Shown: positions 1 through 6,410 of the stretch, piece after piece
How positions within the stretch are numbered: position 1 is the stretch's first letter
Layout of the letters: each line of letters opens with the position of its first letter
Source of the DNA: a candidate division WWE3 bacterium
GTDB lineage: Bacteria > Patescibacteriota > WWE3 > 2-01-FULL-39-13
Length of the DNA: 46,459 nucleotides
Reading direction: 5' to 3'
Assembly (NCBI GenBank): GCA_943354835.1
Contig: CALRDH010000001.1
Coordinates: 1-46,459, forward strand
The notes under the pieces: model-generated
What the model saw: the letters and a program-made list of their open reading frames with translations, nothing else
Databases searched by the model: none
Told to the model about the DNA's origin: nothing
Position numbers and translations under genes: made by a program

Positions 1-121
1 TTAAAGAAATAAATAAAAATAAAATAACATCACGAATAAGCCAAAATATCCAAAGGAAAAAGACACTCAATAAAAAAAGTAGAATTGTTTTAAAAGATAT
101 AACAAAGTTTTTGTCTTCCAT
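1..121 (-). CDS. Partial membrane protein, probable AI-2E family (PerM-like) transporter, N-terminus only
   Basis: The 40 codons before the window edge start with ATG at 121 and stay open. After about ten residues (MEDKNFVISF) they form a strongly hydrophobic helix followed by W-L-I-R-D-V-I-L-F-L-F. A hydrophobic helix followed by an LIRD-type motif and a second hydrophobic stretch resembles the beginning of AI-2E/UPF0118 permeases, multi-pass inner-membrane proteins. The start lies 11 nt after the miaA stop, so it is probably co-transcribed with miaA. Only the N-terminus is visible. The family call rests on this short stretch and is an inference; that it is a membrane protein is clear. Confidence 0.5.
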   Translation of the reverse strand, partial: MEDKNFVISFKTILLFLLSVFFLWIFWLIRDVILFLFISL

Positions 122-132
122 CTTGGCTAATT

Positions 133-1008
133 CTACATTACACTTTCTATGTAATCAAATGCACTTTCACTGCTTGAAAATCTACGAACATTATTCGAGG
201 AATATTTCTTAAACCAAGTCTGTTGGCGTCTGATATATGCATGCAAATCATTTTTTATAAATTGGATTGCGAAATCTTGTACCTTATTATAAATAATACC
301 TTGCATTGGAAAAGAATTCTCATAACCTAAATCAATAAGCTTCCTGGTTTCAATTACAAGTGAATCCCAAATCTCATCAACCCATAAATCAACTCGATTA
401 AATAATTCTTCGCGTGGAAGATCGAGAATTATGATTTGGGGATTTTTATCTTGGGATTCTGATGAGCTGACATTATTCATGTCGGAGTTTTTTTGGACAT
501 ATTCTTGAATTTCAATTTTCCGAATTAATCTTCGTGGATTATTTATATCACTTTGATTCATGGAATCTAAAATTTCTTTCGGAAGCATTAAGCGAAGATC
601 AGAAGGAGATTTATTTTCAAGTTCCATTCGAAGCTTCATATTAGGCTGCACCGGGCTCGGCCTTTTTAATCCCAAAAGATTATCAATATAAAGCCCGGTG
701 CCGCCGACAACAATCTTGTCTTCACCAATTAAATCTTTTGTGTCATTTAAATAATCAGAAACCGTATACAAAGAATTCGCATCACAAACATCATACATAT
801 GAATTTTGACACCATCGATTTTCCAAAACCCGGAGTTTTTCTCAACGGAGACTCCACTAGACTTAACTGGTAGCTTCCCTGTTCCGACATCAAAATGTTT
901 ATAAATTTGACGTGAATCGCTAGATATAATTTCCTTATTAAATTTCTTGCACACTTTAAGTGCTAAAGAAGTTTTTCCAGAAGAAGTTGAACCTACGATG
1001 TATATCAT
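133..1008 (-). CDS. miaA: tRNA dimethylallyltransferase MiaA
   Basis: Transfers the dimethylallyl group from DMAPP to N6 of A37 in tRNAs reading UNN codons. This is the first step towards ms2i6A, which MiaB, encoded nearby, completes. The protein of 291 residues opens with the P-loop GSTSSGKTS, followed by SSDSRQIYKH (family motif DS.QvY) and later VVGGTGLYI and NPRRLIRKIE, all typical of MiaA. The reading frame extends further upstream, but the ATG at 1008 places the P-loop at the normal N-terminal position. A TATAAT box ends exactly 6 nt before this ATG, predicting a leaderless transcript. Its substrate donor DMAPP can be supplied by the IPP isomerase at 12493-12993. Length is normal for the family. 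Confidence 0.95.
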   Translation of the reverse strand: MIYIVGSTSSGKTSLALKVCKKFNKEIISSDSRQIYKHFDVGTGKLPVKSSGVSVEKNSGFWKIDGVKIHMYDVCDANSLYTVSDYLNDTKDLIGEDKIVVGGTGLYIDNLLGLKRPSPVQPNMKLRMELENKSPSDLRLMLPKEILDSMNQSDINNPRRLIRKIEIQEYVQKNSDMNNVSSSESQDKNPQIIILDLPREELFNRVDLWVDEIWDSLVIETRKLIDLGYENSFPMQGIIYNKVQDFAIQFIKNDLHAYIRRQQTWFKKYSSNNVRRFSSSESAFDYIESVM

Positions 1009-1014
1009 CAAGAT

Positions 1015-1027
1015 ATTATAGTATAAT
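1015..1027. promoter_or_regulatory. Back-to-back -10 elements for miaA and the divergent small gene
   Basis: ATTATAGTATAAT is a near palindrome. Read on the minus strand it gives TATAAT at 1020-1015, 6 nt before the miaA ATG. Read on the plus strand it gives TATAAT at 1022-1027, 9 nt before the ATG at 1037. Two divergent genes therefore share a 13-bp core of facing -10 boxes, each implying a leaderless or almost leaderless mRNA. The -35 elements would lie inside the opposite gene and were not clearly recognised. Confidence 0.5.
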
Positions 1028-1036
1028 AATCGCCAA

Positions 1037-1348
1037 ATGAAGACCGAACTCACCGAAAAAGACATTACAGTTGAAATCATCCCAAATGTCATTGCCAAAT
1101 GCACAGTTCACGACTGCTATGCCCCGATACCAAGCGGAGACTTGTATGTAGAGAAATTTGGAGATTTTGGAACAAATATAACTGAACCAGAAAGCCCAAC
1201 TATACCAAACGTAATTGCGAGTTGCAGAGAGCATCATATGAGTTTAGGTGGTTGGCATAACAGATTTCAATTATCTACAAACGGCAAAATAATCGGAACA
1301 GTAAGTGTGAGTTCGGCCTGTAGCTCCGGCGAAGTAAGCTTAGATTAA
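1037..1348 (+). CDS. Hypothetical protein, 103 aa, with an internal IPNVIAxC repeat
   Basis: I do not recognise this protein. It has no signal peptide or membrane helix. Two stretches, IPNVIAKCTVHDC near residue 15 and IPNVIASCREHH near residue 56, share the pattern I-P-N-V-I-A-x-C followed by His and Cys, suggesting a duplicated half or two metal-binding loops. A TATAAT box lies just upstream at 1022-1027. The stop overlaps the miaB stop tail-to-tail by 4 nt. The gene is the only plus-strand reading frame between the minus-strand miaB and miaA, and the space would otherwise be an unusually long gap for this window, which supports it being real. Function is unknown. Confidence 0.5.
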   Translation: MKTELTEKDITVEIIPNVIAKCTVHDCYAPIPSGDLYVEKFGDFGTNITEPESPTIPNVIASCREHHMSLGGWHNRFQLSTNGKIIGTVSVSSACSSGEVSLD

Positions 1349-2520
1349 GATAGAGTTTCTTTCCAAATCTCCGTTAGGTGTTTGTGTCTTCTCTTTTTTT
1401 CTTTTAAAGGCACATCATCTTTTAAGGTTTTTTCAGCGTTTGTTCCAATGCGCGGAGAATATATTGATATAAATGCAACGTTAAATTTCATCCATTTAAA
1501 AAGATTTACTGTGTCCATAAATTGATCTTCTGTTTCGCCAGGAAACCCAACTATAATATCTGTTCCAAATGTAATATCTGGAACTGCTTTTTTTATTTTA
1601 GTTACAAGTTCTTTGAATTCTTCAATTGTGTGCCTTCGATTCATAGCCTTAAGTATTTCGTTGTTTCCACTTTGAACCGCCATGTGTAAATATCTGTCAA
1701 TTTTAGGAAGGCTTAATGTATCAATTAGATCTTGAGTAAAATCAAATGGGTTTGATGATATAAAACTTATTTTTTCGATATCTTTTATTTTATGGACTTC
1801 TCGAAGTAAATTAGCAAATGGAATTTTATGTTCTGATCCTGCACGTAATTTAAATTTAGTTTTTGTATCAAGCCCCCAAGAATTTACGTTCTGTCCGATT
1901 AATAAAACTTTTTTATAACCACGGGAAACCAAATGATTAATTTCGTGCAAAATTTCGTCTTCAGTTCTACTAACTTCTTTTCCTCTTGCATATGGAACAA
2001 CACAAAATGTACAAAAATTATCACAACCGGTTGAAATATGAACATACGCAGTTAAATCATTGTTAGAAATATCTTTTGCAAGAACAACATCTCCTATGGC
2101 TTTTTTTGTCCAATCACTTATCAAGCCTTCTTTAACTAAAATTTCAGGGATTTTATATTCTTCATCTGGTGCAAGCATATAATTTGCCCAAGGCATTTTG
2201 TCTTCAAGTATTTTCATGTCGTATCTTTTTCTGTCTCCTTTAGCGCTTCCCACCATACATCCAGTTACAAAAACTACTTGATTACCTTTTTTTTCATAAA
2301 TTTGAACTTCATGTGCAATTGGGTTTCCAAGCTTTAATCCCCAACCATAAACTTTGTCTTCTGATTTTTGACGAACAGAACATGTATTAATAATAATTAC
2401 ATCAGCCTCTTTAAAATCAGATGTACTAGAAAAGTCCATTGCATCCAAAGTGCCAGACATTATTTGTCCATCTTTTATATTTGCTTGGCAACCGAATGTT
2501 TCAATATAATATTTTTTCAT
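1345..2520 (-). CDS. miaB: tRNA-2-methylthio-N6-dimethylallyladenosine synthase MiaB, lacking TRAM domain
   Basis: Radical SAM methylthiotransferase that adds the 2-methylthio group to i6A37, the product of MiaA. The N-terminal UPF0004 domain has the three cluster cysteines C11 (ETFGC), C47 (NTCSVR) and C88 (VTGCM). The radical SAM cluster is C166/C170/C173 in STGCDNFCTFC. The motif LLIGQNVNSWG is typical of MiaB rather than of MtaB or RimO. The protein ends at residue 391, directly after the radical SAM domain (family motif YSPR.GT), so the usual C-terminal TRAM RNA-binding domain of about 50-60 residues is absent. The start codon overlaps the stop of the upstream tRNA-binding protein as TAATG. 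Confidence 0.95.
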   Translation of the reverse strand: MKKYYIETFGCQANIKDGQIMSGTLDAMDFSSTSDFKEADVIIINTCSVRQKSEDKVYGWGLKLGNPIAHEVQIYEKKGNQVVFVTGCMVGSAKGDRKRYDMKILEDKMPWANYMLAPDEEYKIPEILVKEGLISDWTKKAIGDVVLAKDISNNDLTAYVHISTGCDNFCTFCVVPYARGKEVSRTEDEILHEINHLVSRGYKKVLLIGQNVNSWGLDTKTKFKLRAGSEHKIPFANLLREVHKIKDIEKISFISSNPFDFTQDLIDTLSLPKIDRYLHMAVQSGNNEILKAMNRRHTIEEFKELVTKIKKAVPDITFGTDIIVGFPGETEDQFMDTVNLFKWMKFNVAFISIYSPRIGTNAEKTLKDDVPLKEKKRRHKHLTEIWKETLS

Positions 2521-2846
2521 TAACGGACTATGGATCCACTTGGTACAGTGTCAACTGGATTTAATTGAATTGGTCTTTCGTCACTTACAGCCATTAAAAT
2601 CATTCCCTGACTTTCATTTCCTAAAAATGATTTTGGTTCTAAATTTAGAAGTACAGGAACTTGTTTACCAACTAATTCTTCTGGAACATACCACTTAGCA
2701 ATTCCAGAAATGATCTGTCTGGTTTCCGTTCCGAAATCTATTATAATTTTTAAAAGTTTTTCGGAACCTTCTATATTTTCAACCGATTTAATTGTCCCAA
2801 TTTTTATATCTAATTTTTGAAAATCGGCGAATGATATTGAATCCAT
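2520..2846 (-). CDS. Free-standing tRNA-binding OB-fold protein (Trbp111 / MetRS C-terminal domain type)
   Basis: The 108 residues match the EMAP-II-like tRNA-binding domain found at the C-terminus of bacterial methionyl-tRNA synthetases or as the stand-alone protein Trbp111. Visible hallmarks are the start F-x-K-L-D-I-K-I-G-T-I, the ETRQIISGIAKWY strand, VPVLLNLEPKSFLG and the ending SQGMILMAVSDE. Known members bind tRNA structure rather than sequence. It is translationally coupled to miaB (TAATG overlap) and follows dus closely, so it sits inside a tRNA-modification operon. A role in bringing tRNA to the TRAM-less MiaB is an inference from context. It could alternatively act in trans with a MetRS lacking this domain. 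Confidence 0.87.
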   Translation of the reverse strand: MDSISFADFQKLDIKIGTIKSVENIEGSEKLLKIIIDFGTETRQIISGIAKWYVPEELVGKQVPVLLNLEPKSFLGNESQGMILMAVSDERPIQLNPVDTVPSGSIVR

Positions 2847-2851
2847 AGTAG

Positions 2852-3805
2852 CTAAATTATAGAGGATGTTTTGATCTCATCAAGAACAGAGATTAAATCC
2901 TCTTTCGAATTTATTGTGTGAAGTTTTTGTTTAAATTCTTTAATTTTAGGAATGCCCTTAAAGTACCAGGTTAAGTGTTTTCTAAATGTAAAAACCCCAC
3001 GTTCGCCATATTGTGACATATGCAAATCAAAATGTTCAAGAACAATTTGATTTCTTTCAGAAATACTTGGATTTATTGGAGTTTTGCCATTAATGACATC
3101 TAATATTTGTTTGAAGATCCAAGGATTTCCGAGTGCCCCCCTTGCAATCAAAACGCCGTCACATTTCGTAACATCCAAAGCGCGAAAAGCATCTTCATAT
3201 GTAAAAATATCGCCATTTGCGAGAACTGGAATTTTTACGGATTTTTTTACTTCTGCAATTAATTTCCAATCAGCATTTCCAGAATATCCTTGTTCTTTAG
3301 TTCTTCCATGAACAGAGATAAGCGTTGCCCCAGCATCTTCTATTTGTGGAGCGAACTTTGTAGCTTCTAATGGATCGCTCCACCCTAATCTCATCTTCAC
3401 CGAAACCGGAACTTTTACTGCATCGACCATTTCACGAACTATTTCAGTTGCGGTTTTTGGATCTTTCATTAAAGCACATCCGTTAAAGTTAGACGTTATT
3501 TTATAAACAGGACACCCCATATTTATATCAAAGCCATCAGGATTATCAGATTTTTCAATTATCTTTGCGGCTTCTGCCATGGTTTTGGGATTTGATCCAA
3601 ATATTTGTTGAATTAAAGGTCTTTCAGCTTCATGTATTGCTGTCATTCCCATTGTTTTATCATTTCCACGAACAACAGCTTCAGAAGAAACCATTTCACG
3701 AAAAACAATTGGAAAATCTTTTATACCAGTAACCTTTTTTACAATTTGGCAAAAAGCAGAATCTGTCATGTCTGCCATTGGAGCGAGTGCGATAATAGGT
3801 TTCAC
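2852..3805 (-). CDS. dus: tRNA-dihydrouridine synthase (Dus family)
   Basis: FMN-dependent enzyme reducing uridines in tRNA to dihydrouridine with NADPH. The TIM-barrel signature starts at once (LAPMADMTDSAFC, family LAPM.g.TD..fR). The catalytic cysteine is C98 in DINMGCPVYK, and later FMN-site motifs are SVKMRLGW, SVHGRTKEQGYSG, VLANGDI and DGVLIARGALGNPW. At 317 residues it has normal length. The loop after the catalytic Cys carries NFNGCAL where most relatives have a Gly/Ala-rich segment. It is followed after 5 nt by the tRNA-binding protein gene and is the likely first gene of the dus / tRNA-binding / miaB unit. Confidence 0.95.
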   Translation of the reverse strand: MKPIIALAPMADMTDSAFCQIVKKVTGIKDFPIVFREMVSSEAVVRGNDKTMGMTAIHEAERPLIQQIFGSNPKTMAEAAKIIEKSDNPDGFDINMGCPVYKITSNFNGCALMKDPKTATEIVREMVDAVKVPVSVKMRLGWSDPLEATKFAPQIEDAGATLISVHGRTKEQGYSGNADWKLIAEVKKSVKIPVLANGDIFTYEDAFRALDVTKCDGVLIARGALGNPWIFKQILDVINGKTPINPSISERNQIVLEHFDLHMSQYGERGVFTFRKHLTWYFKGIPKIKEFKQKLHTINSKEDLISVLDEIKTSSII

Positions 3806-3815
3806 AATGGGGTTA

Positions 3816-4211
3816 TTATATCAAGATTAATCCAAGCTTTTTGTAATCTTCCAACTTCGAATCTTGTGACATAAACGTAAAATCATTATAAATAGCTTGA
3901 CATATAAGCATTCTGTCAAATGGATCTTTATTATGTAGCTTTGGGAGTTCATGGAAACTTATTGCCTCAACGGAACGTAAATCTAATAATTCAAATCCTG
4001 TATCCGTAATAGCCTTTAAAATATTTTTGATCGTCACATTCTCTAACTCTAATTTGCCTAAAGAATGTTTTAATGAAATCTCCCAAAGTGAAATAGCACT
4101 AACATAGATTTCGTTTTTGCCATCTTCTAATATCTTCTTTTGAGATACTGTTAGCTTTTGAGGGGAAATAAGCGCCCACAATAAAATATGAGTATCAATG
4201 AGTACTTTCAT
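3816..4211 (-). CDS. PIN-domain toxin (VapC-like ribonuclease)
   Basis: Toxin half of a type II toxin-antitoxin pair; PIN proteins are Mg-dependent RNases, in VapC often cutting tRNA or rRNA. The acidic residues expected for the metal site are present: D6 (VLIDTH), E44 (SLWEISLK), D96/D99 (NKDPFDRML) and D117 (MSQDSKLEDY). The arrangement DTHILLW...NKDPFDR..I fits the COG3744-type PIN toxins that pair with Phd/YefM antitoxins. Its ATG overlaps the antitoxin stop (ATGA, 4208-4211), giving translational coupling. The cell target cannot be read from the sequence. Confidence 0.9.
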   Translation of the reverse strand: MKVLIDTHILLWALISPQKLTVSQKKILEDGKNEIYVSAISLWEISLKHSLGKLELENVTIKNILKAITDTGFELLDLRSVEAISFHELPKLHNKDPFDRMLICQAIYNDFTFMSQDSKLEDYKKLGLILI

Positions 4212-4444
4212 GAATTTAAAAAATCGTCGGCAGTCATTTTAAAATTTTCAGAAAAAGTCACTTTACCTTTATTTGAAAGTAAACCTAATTTTCTATCTTT
4301 AATAGAGTATTCATCAAAAGACATTATTACAGCAACTTTTTCTTTGCTCTTTCCATACGAAACTGCATATTTCTTGCCAGATCTAATCTCTTTAACTACA
4401 GTAGAAAATCCGCTTTTTAAATCTCCAACAGTTAATGTTTTCAT
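4208..4444 (-). CDS. Phd/YefM-type antitoxin
   Basis: A 78-residue protein beginning MKTLTVGDLKSGFSTVVKEI, which matches the N-terminal DNA-binding fold of Phd/YefM antitoxins (v..lK..fs.vl..v..G), followed by the typical strand KVAVIMSFDEY. The C-terminal part (TFSENFKMTADDFLNS) would be the disordered toxin-neutralising tail. It precedes the PIN toxin with an ATGA overlap. The promoter is a TTGACA/TAAACT pair ending 6 nt before the ATG, overlapped by a 13-bp palindrome that is a good candidate for the autoregulatory operator. Confidence 0.85.
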   Translation of the reverse strand: MKTLTVGDLKSGFSTVVKEIRSGKKYAVSYGKSKEKVAVIMSFDEYSIKDRKLGLLSNKGKVTFSENFKMTADDFLNS

Positions 4445-4450
4445 GTTAAA

Positions 4451-4483
4451 AGTTTATTTTAAAACTGCGGTACTTGTCAAGTA
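4451..4483 (-). promoter_or_regulatory. Promoter and palindromic operator of the PIN/Phd toxin-antitoxin operon
   Basis: On the minus strand a perfect -35 TTGACA (4480-4475), an 18-nt spacer and a -10-like TAAACT (4456-4451) stand 6 nt before the antitoxin ATG, so the mRNA should be leaderless. The palindrome TACTTG-A-CAAGTA (4471-4483) covers the -35 hexamer. In Phd/YefM systems the antitoxin represses its own promoter by binding such palindromes, so this is probably the operator. Confidence 0.62.
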
Positions 4484-4484
4484 G

Positions 4485-4790
4485 TCAGGCTTTTTTCTTA
4501 TCTAATTTATCAAGACCTAAACCTTTTACTCCAAAATATACAACGATTGCAATTACTAAAAAGTCTATTAATGCAGATATAAAACTACCAAACATGATTT
4601 CGACTGCTCCGACTTTAAGAGACATTGTGCTTAAGTCGCCCGCAGCGCCAAGAACGATTCCCAAGATAGGATTTATTAAATCTTTAACAAGCGAAGCAAC
4701 AAGTTTTGAAATTGCTCCACCCAAAATAAAACCAACTGCAAGACCTACAACTCCTTGTTCACGTATAAAATCAAAAAAACCTTTTAACAT
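4485..4790 (-). CDS. mscL: Large-conductance mechanosensitive channel MscL
   Basis: Pentameric inner-membrane valve that opens under osmotic downshock. The N-terminus FFDFIREQGVVGLAVGFILG matches the MscL amphipathic helix and TM1 (family F..F..rGnvvdLAvGviiG), and LVKDLINPILG is the pore/periplasmic boundary. TM2 is FISALIDFLVIAIVVYFGV. At 101 residues it is shorter than the roughly 130-150 residues usual for the family: the periplasmic loop and the C-terminal cytoplasmic helix are trimmed. The stop lies next to the -35 region of the toxin-antitoxin promoter. A TAAATT hexamer ends 7 nt before the ATG. Confidence 0.92.
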   Translation of the reverse strand: MLKGFFDFIREQGVVGLAVGFILGGAISKLVASLVKDLINPILGIVLGAAGDLSTMSLKVGAVEIMFGSFISALIDFLVIAIVVYFGVKGLGLDKLDKKKA

Positions 4791-4805
4791 GTGTAATAAT
4801 TTACA

Positions 4806-4830
4806 ACAAAAAGCCTTCTATTCCTAGAAG
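4806..4830 (-). terminator. Probable intrinsic terminator after the small membrane-protein gene
   Basis: On the minus strand CTTCTA-GGAA-TAGAAG forms a 6-bp stem with a GGAA tetraloop (4830-4815), followed by GGCTTTTTG, a short T-run. It lies directly behind the stop of the 77-residue membrane protein and before mscL, where a terminator would be expected. The stem is short and AT-rich, so strength is uncertain. Confidence 0.5.
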
Positions 4831-4835
4831 ATAGA

Positions 4836-5069
4836 TTATTTTTGTGGACCCCAACGCCAACTGAGTTTTTCGCCTTTTATAAAACAAATAACCAATAAGG
4901 AAAATACAGTTATAAGAAGACCGATTATAGCAGCCCCTTGTGATGGAGCATATTCAGAAATCACAAGCAATAAAGAAACAAAAAGCAAGACAACTACCCA
5001 ACCTTGCCACGTCGCAGGAGTCCATCCCAAACCATACATCTTTGATTTAAACCAATATACTTTTGTCAT
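4836..5069 (-). CDS. Small two-helix membrane protein of unknown function
   Basis: A 77-residue protein with two predicted membrane helices, WVVVLLFVSLLLVISEY (about 25-41) and AAIIGLLITVFSLLVICFI (about 46-64). A short N-terminal segment rich in aromatic residues (KSKMYGLGWTPATWQGW) and a tryptophan-containing tail (SWRWGPQK) flank them. The GWGWTP..WQGW-type opening is one I associate with small uncharacterised membrane proteins in CPR genomes; no function is known to me. It is divergent from the Nudix-like gene with only 35 nt between the two start codons, so the promoters must overlap. Confidence 0.72.
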   Translation of the reverse strand: MTKVYWFKSKMYGLGWTPATWQGWVVVLLFVSLLLVISEYAPSQGAAIIGLLITVFSLLVICFIKGEKLSWRWGPQK

Positions 5070-5098
5070 ATGAGACTATTCTAACAGAGTGCTAAAAT
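5070..5098 (+). promoter_or_regulatory. Promoter of the Nudix-like gene in a 35-nt divergent gap
   Basis: TAAAAT at 5093-5098 ends 6 nt before the ATG at 5105. ATGAGA at 5070-5075 is a 4/6 match to TTGACA at 17-nt spacing. On the opposite strand TAGAAT lies 8 nt before the ATG at 5069, so two divergent promoters are packed into the gap and probably interfere with each other. Confidence 0.42.
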
Positions 5099-5104
5099 TA
5101 CAAT

Positions 5105-5701
5105 ATGAATGCTGATCTTTTCTTGAGTAATATTGATGTACTAATTTCAATTTCCACAGTTATTTTTGGTTTTTATGTTTTTCTTCGCGACCCAATTCGA
5201 AGATGGGAGTTTGTTGGATATTTACCAAAGTTAATTGTTGTTCCAATTGATTTAAAAAATAAGGAAATATTATTTGTTAATCCAAATGGTTTTTGGGGAT
5301 TTGTTCAAGGCGGAATTACCGGAACTGATTTAAGATCCGATATTTTGGATGTTGTTCACAGAGATATCGGACTTGATAGTTATCATTACAAATTAATTTG
5401 GACAAAAATAATCGGAACTAAAAAAATTACAAGTAAACGTAGATTAAGAGAAACTCACCTTGGAGGAATTAGATTTTTCAAAAACCCAAAAGGCAAAGGC
5501 TATATCGCAATTTATATTTTGGTAAACAAAGAAGATGTCTTAAAAAATATAAAACTTGGATACGGAATTGAAAAATTTAAATTCATAAAAATAGATAACG
5601 CTTTAAAATTCTTAAAAGAAAATGCCACCGCAGACAAATCAGAAATCTTTGAAAAAACAATTAATAACGTCAAAGAAGCTATGAAATTTATTCCGTTGTA
5701 A
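5105..5701 (+). CDS. Membrane-anchored, degenerate Nudix-fold protein (RppH-like)
   Basis: An N-terminal hydrophobic segment (about residues 8-27) precedes a Nudix-like domain. GFWGFVQGGI corresponds to the W.FPQGGI motif of RppH-type pyrophosphohydrolases, and HLGGIRFF followed by GYIAIYILV and EKFKFIKIDNALKFL matches the later strands and helix of that fold. The Nudix box itself is broken: where the family has REUxEExGU this protein has DVVHRDIGL, with the catalytic glutamates lost and about two residues missing. I infer a non-catalytic or altered Nudix domain held at the membrane. Its 3' end overlaps the cupin gene tail-to-tail by 14 nt. The CDS is secure; the activity is unknown. Confidence 0.75.
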   Translation: MNADLFLSNIDVLISISTVIFGFYVFLRDPIRRWEFVGYLPKLIVVPIDLKNKEILFVNPNGFWGFVQGGITGTDLRSDILDVVHRDIGLDSYHYKLIWTKIIGTKKITSKRRLRETHLGGIRFFKNPKGKGYIAIYILVNKEDVLKNIKLGYGIEKFKFIKIDNALKFLKENATADKSEIFEKTINNVKEAMKFIPL

Positions 5702-6086
5702 TTCCGTCGAATTCTGGACTGTCTTTTTCTGCTTCTTCTTTTGTGGCTCTTATAACTCCATCTTTGTGATGAGCTGGAGAATAGATCGTATACATTTTCA
5801 AATCTTCAGAATTTGAAGTATTTATAATGTTATGCCTTGCACCTTTTGGAATAACGATAGCAACGCCGTCTTTTATATCGTATTCATTTCCATCGATAAT
5901 ACATTTACCAACACCTTTTTCAAATCTGAAAAATTGATCGTTGTCAGAATGAACCTCCGTACCGATGTCTTCCATCGGACGCAGGCTCATCAAAACTAAT
6001 TGGCTATGACTTGATGTATACAAAACCTTCCTAAAGTTTGTATTCTTTATCGTTTCTTCTTCGATATTAATCTTAAATCCGTTCAT
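5688..6086 (-). CDS. Cupin domain protein
   Basis: A 132-residue single-domain cupin. Motif 1 is represented by IGTEVHSDNDQFFRFEKGVG (His, then Gln where many have His, then Glu) and motif 2 by GVAIVIPKGARHNIINTS. This arrangement fits the cupin_2 family of small beta-barrel proteins, whose members are often metal-dependent isomerases, dioxygenases or ligand sensors; the substrate cannot be told. It has its own TTGACA/TACAAT promoter and, unlike most unit-opening genes here, a real leader with the Shine-Dalgarno sequence AGAAGGTGAT about 5 nt before the ATG. Confidence 0.85.
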   Translation of the reverse strand: MNGFKINIEEETIKNTNFRKVLYTSSHSQLVLMSLRPMEDIGTEVHSDNDQFFRFEKGVGKCIIDGNEYDIKDGVAIVIPKGARHNIINTSNSEDLKMYTIYSPAHHKDGVIRATKEEAEKDSPEFDGITTE

Positions 6087-6109
6087 AATAAATCACCTTC
6101 TTTAACTAT

Positions 6110-6137
6110 ATTGTATCTCGGGGTTTAAACTTGTCAA
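6110..6137 (-). promoter_or_regulatory. Promoter of the cupin gene
   Basis: Perfect -35 TTGACA (6137-6132), 16-nt spacer and -10 TACAAT (6115-6110) on the minus strand, starting 5 nt after the encoded CCA end of tRNA-Ser. The predicted start leaves a leader of about 20 nt with a good Shine-Dalgarno sequence, in contrast to the leaderless geometry seen at most other unit starts in the window. Confidence 0.7.
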
Positions 6138-6141
6138 AAAC

Positions 6142-6228
6142 TGGCGGAGGGAGTGGGATTCGAACCCGCGCGTGCTTTCGCACACACGCTTTCCAAGCGT
6201 GCGCCTTAAACCACTCGGCCATCCCTCC
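6142..6228 (-). tRNA. tRNA-Ser(GGA) with encoded CCA
   Basis: Reads 5'-GGAGGGATGGCCGAGTGG and folds as a class II tRNA. The acceptor stem GGAGGGA pairs with TCCCTCC, the discriminator is G, and CCA is encoded. The anticodon loop CTTGGAAA has anticodon GGA. The long variable arm expected for serine (stem GTGTGC/GCACGC with a GAAA loop) is present, and the T-arm contains GGTTCGAATCC. Total length is 87 nt. The gene reads UCC and UCU codons. Confidence 0.95.
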
Positions 6229-6309
6229 GCGTTATTATTGGCATTTTGATGCAATGATTATTGTAACATGCAAGAAAGTTCGACACACGAAATTTTCAAT
6301 CGCACACCA

Positions 6310-6383
6310 AAGGCCCACTCACCGAACACCGAAGGCCCACTCCGGTGGGACTTCAATGGGACATCAATGTGATCTCAATGGGC
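6310..6383. repeat. GC-rich patch with 11-nt direct repeats and a small hairpin
   Basis: AAGGCCCACTC occurs at 6310-6320 and again at 6332-6342, exactly 22 nt apart. It is followed by three degenerate 11-nt units, CTTCAATGGGA, CATCAATGTGA and TCTCAATGGGC, at 6351-6383. CCCAC-TCCG-GTGGG (6336-6349) is a 5-bp hairpin. Base composition is clearly richer in GC than the surroundings. The patch lies in the 217-nt gap between tRNA-Ser and the deaminase promoter and I see no gene in it. Confidence 0.5.
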
Positions 6384-6410
6384 GACAAAAATCGGCTAGG
6401 CGAGAAATTC

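Noticed and set aside
1009-1104. N-terminal extension of MiaA by 32 residues
   Set aside because: The P-loop would be moved away from the N-terminus, and the extension crosses the divergent -10 palindrome.
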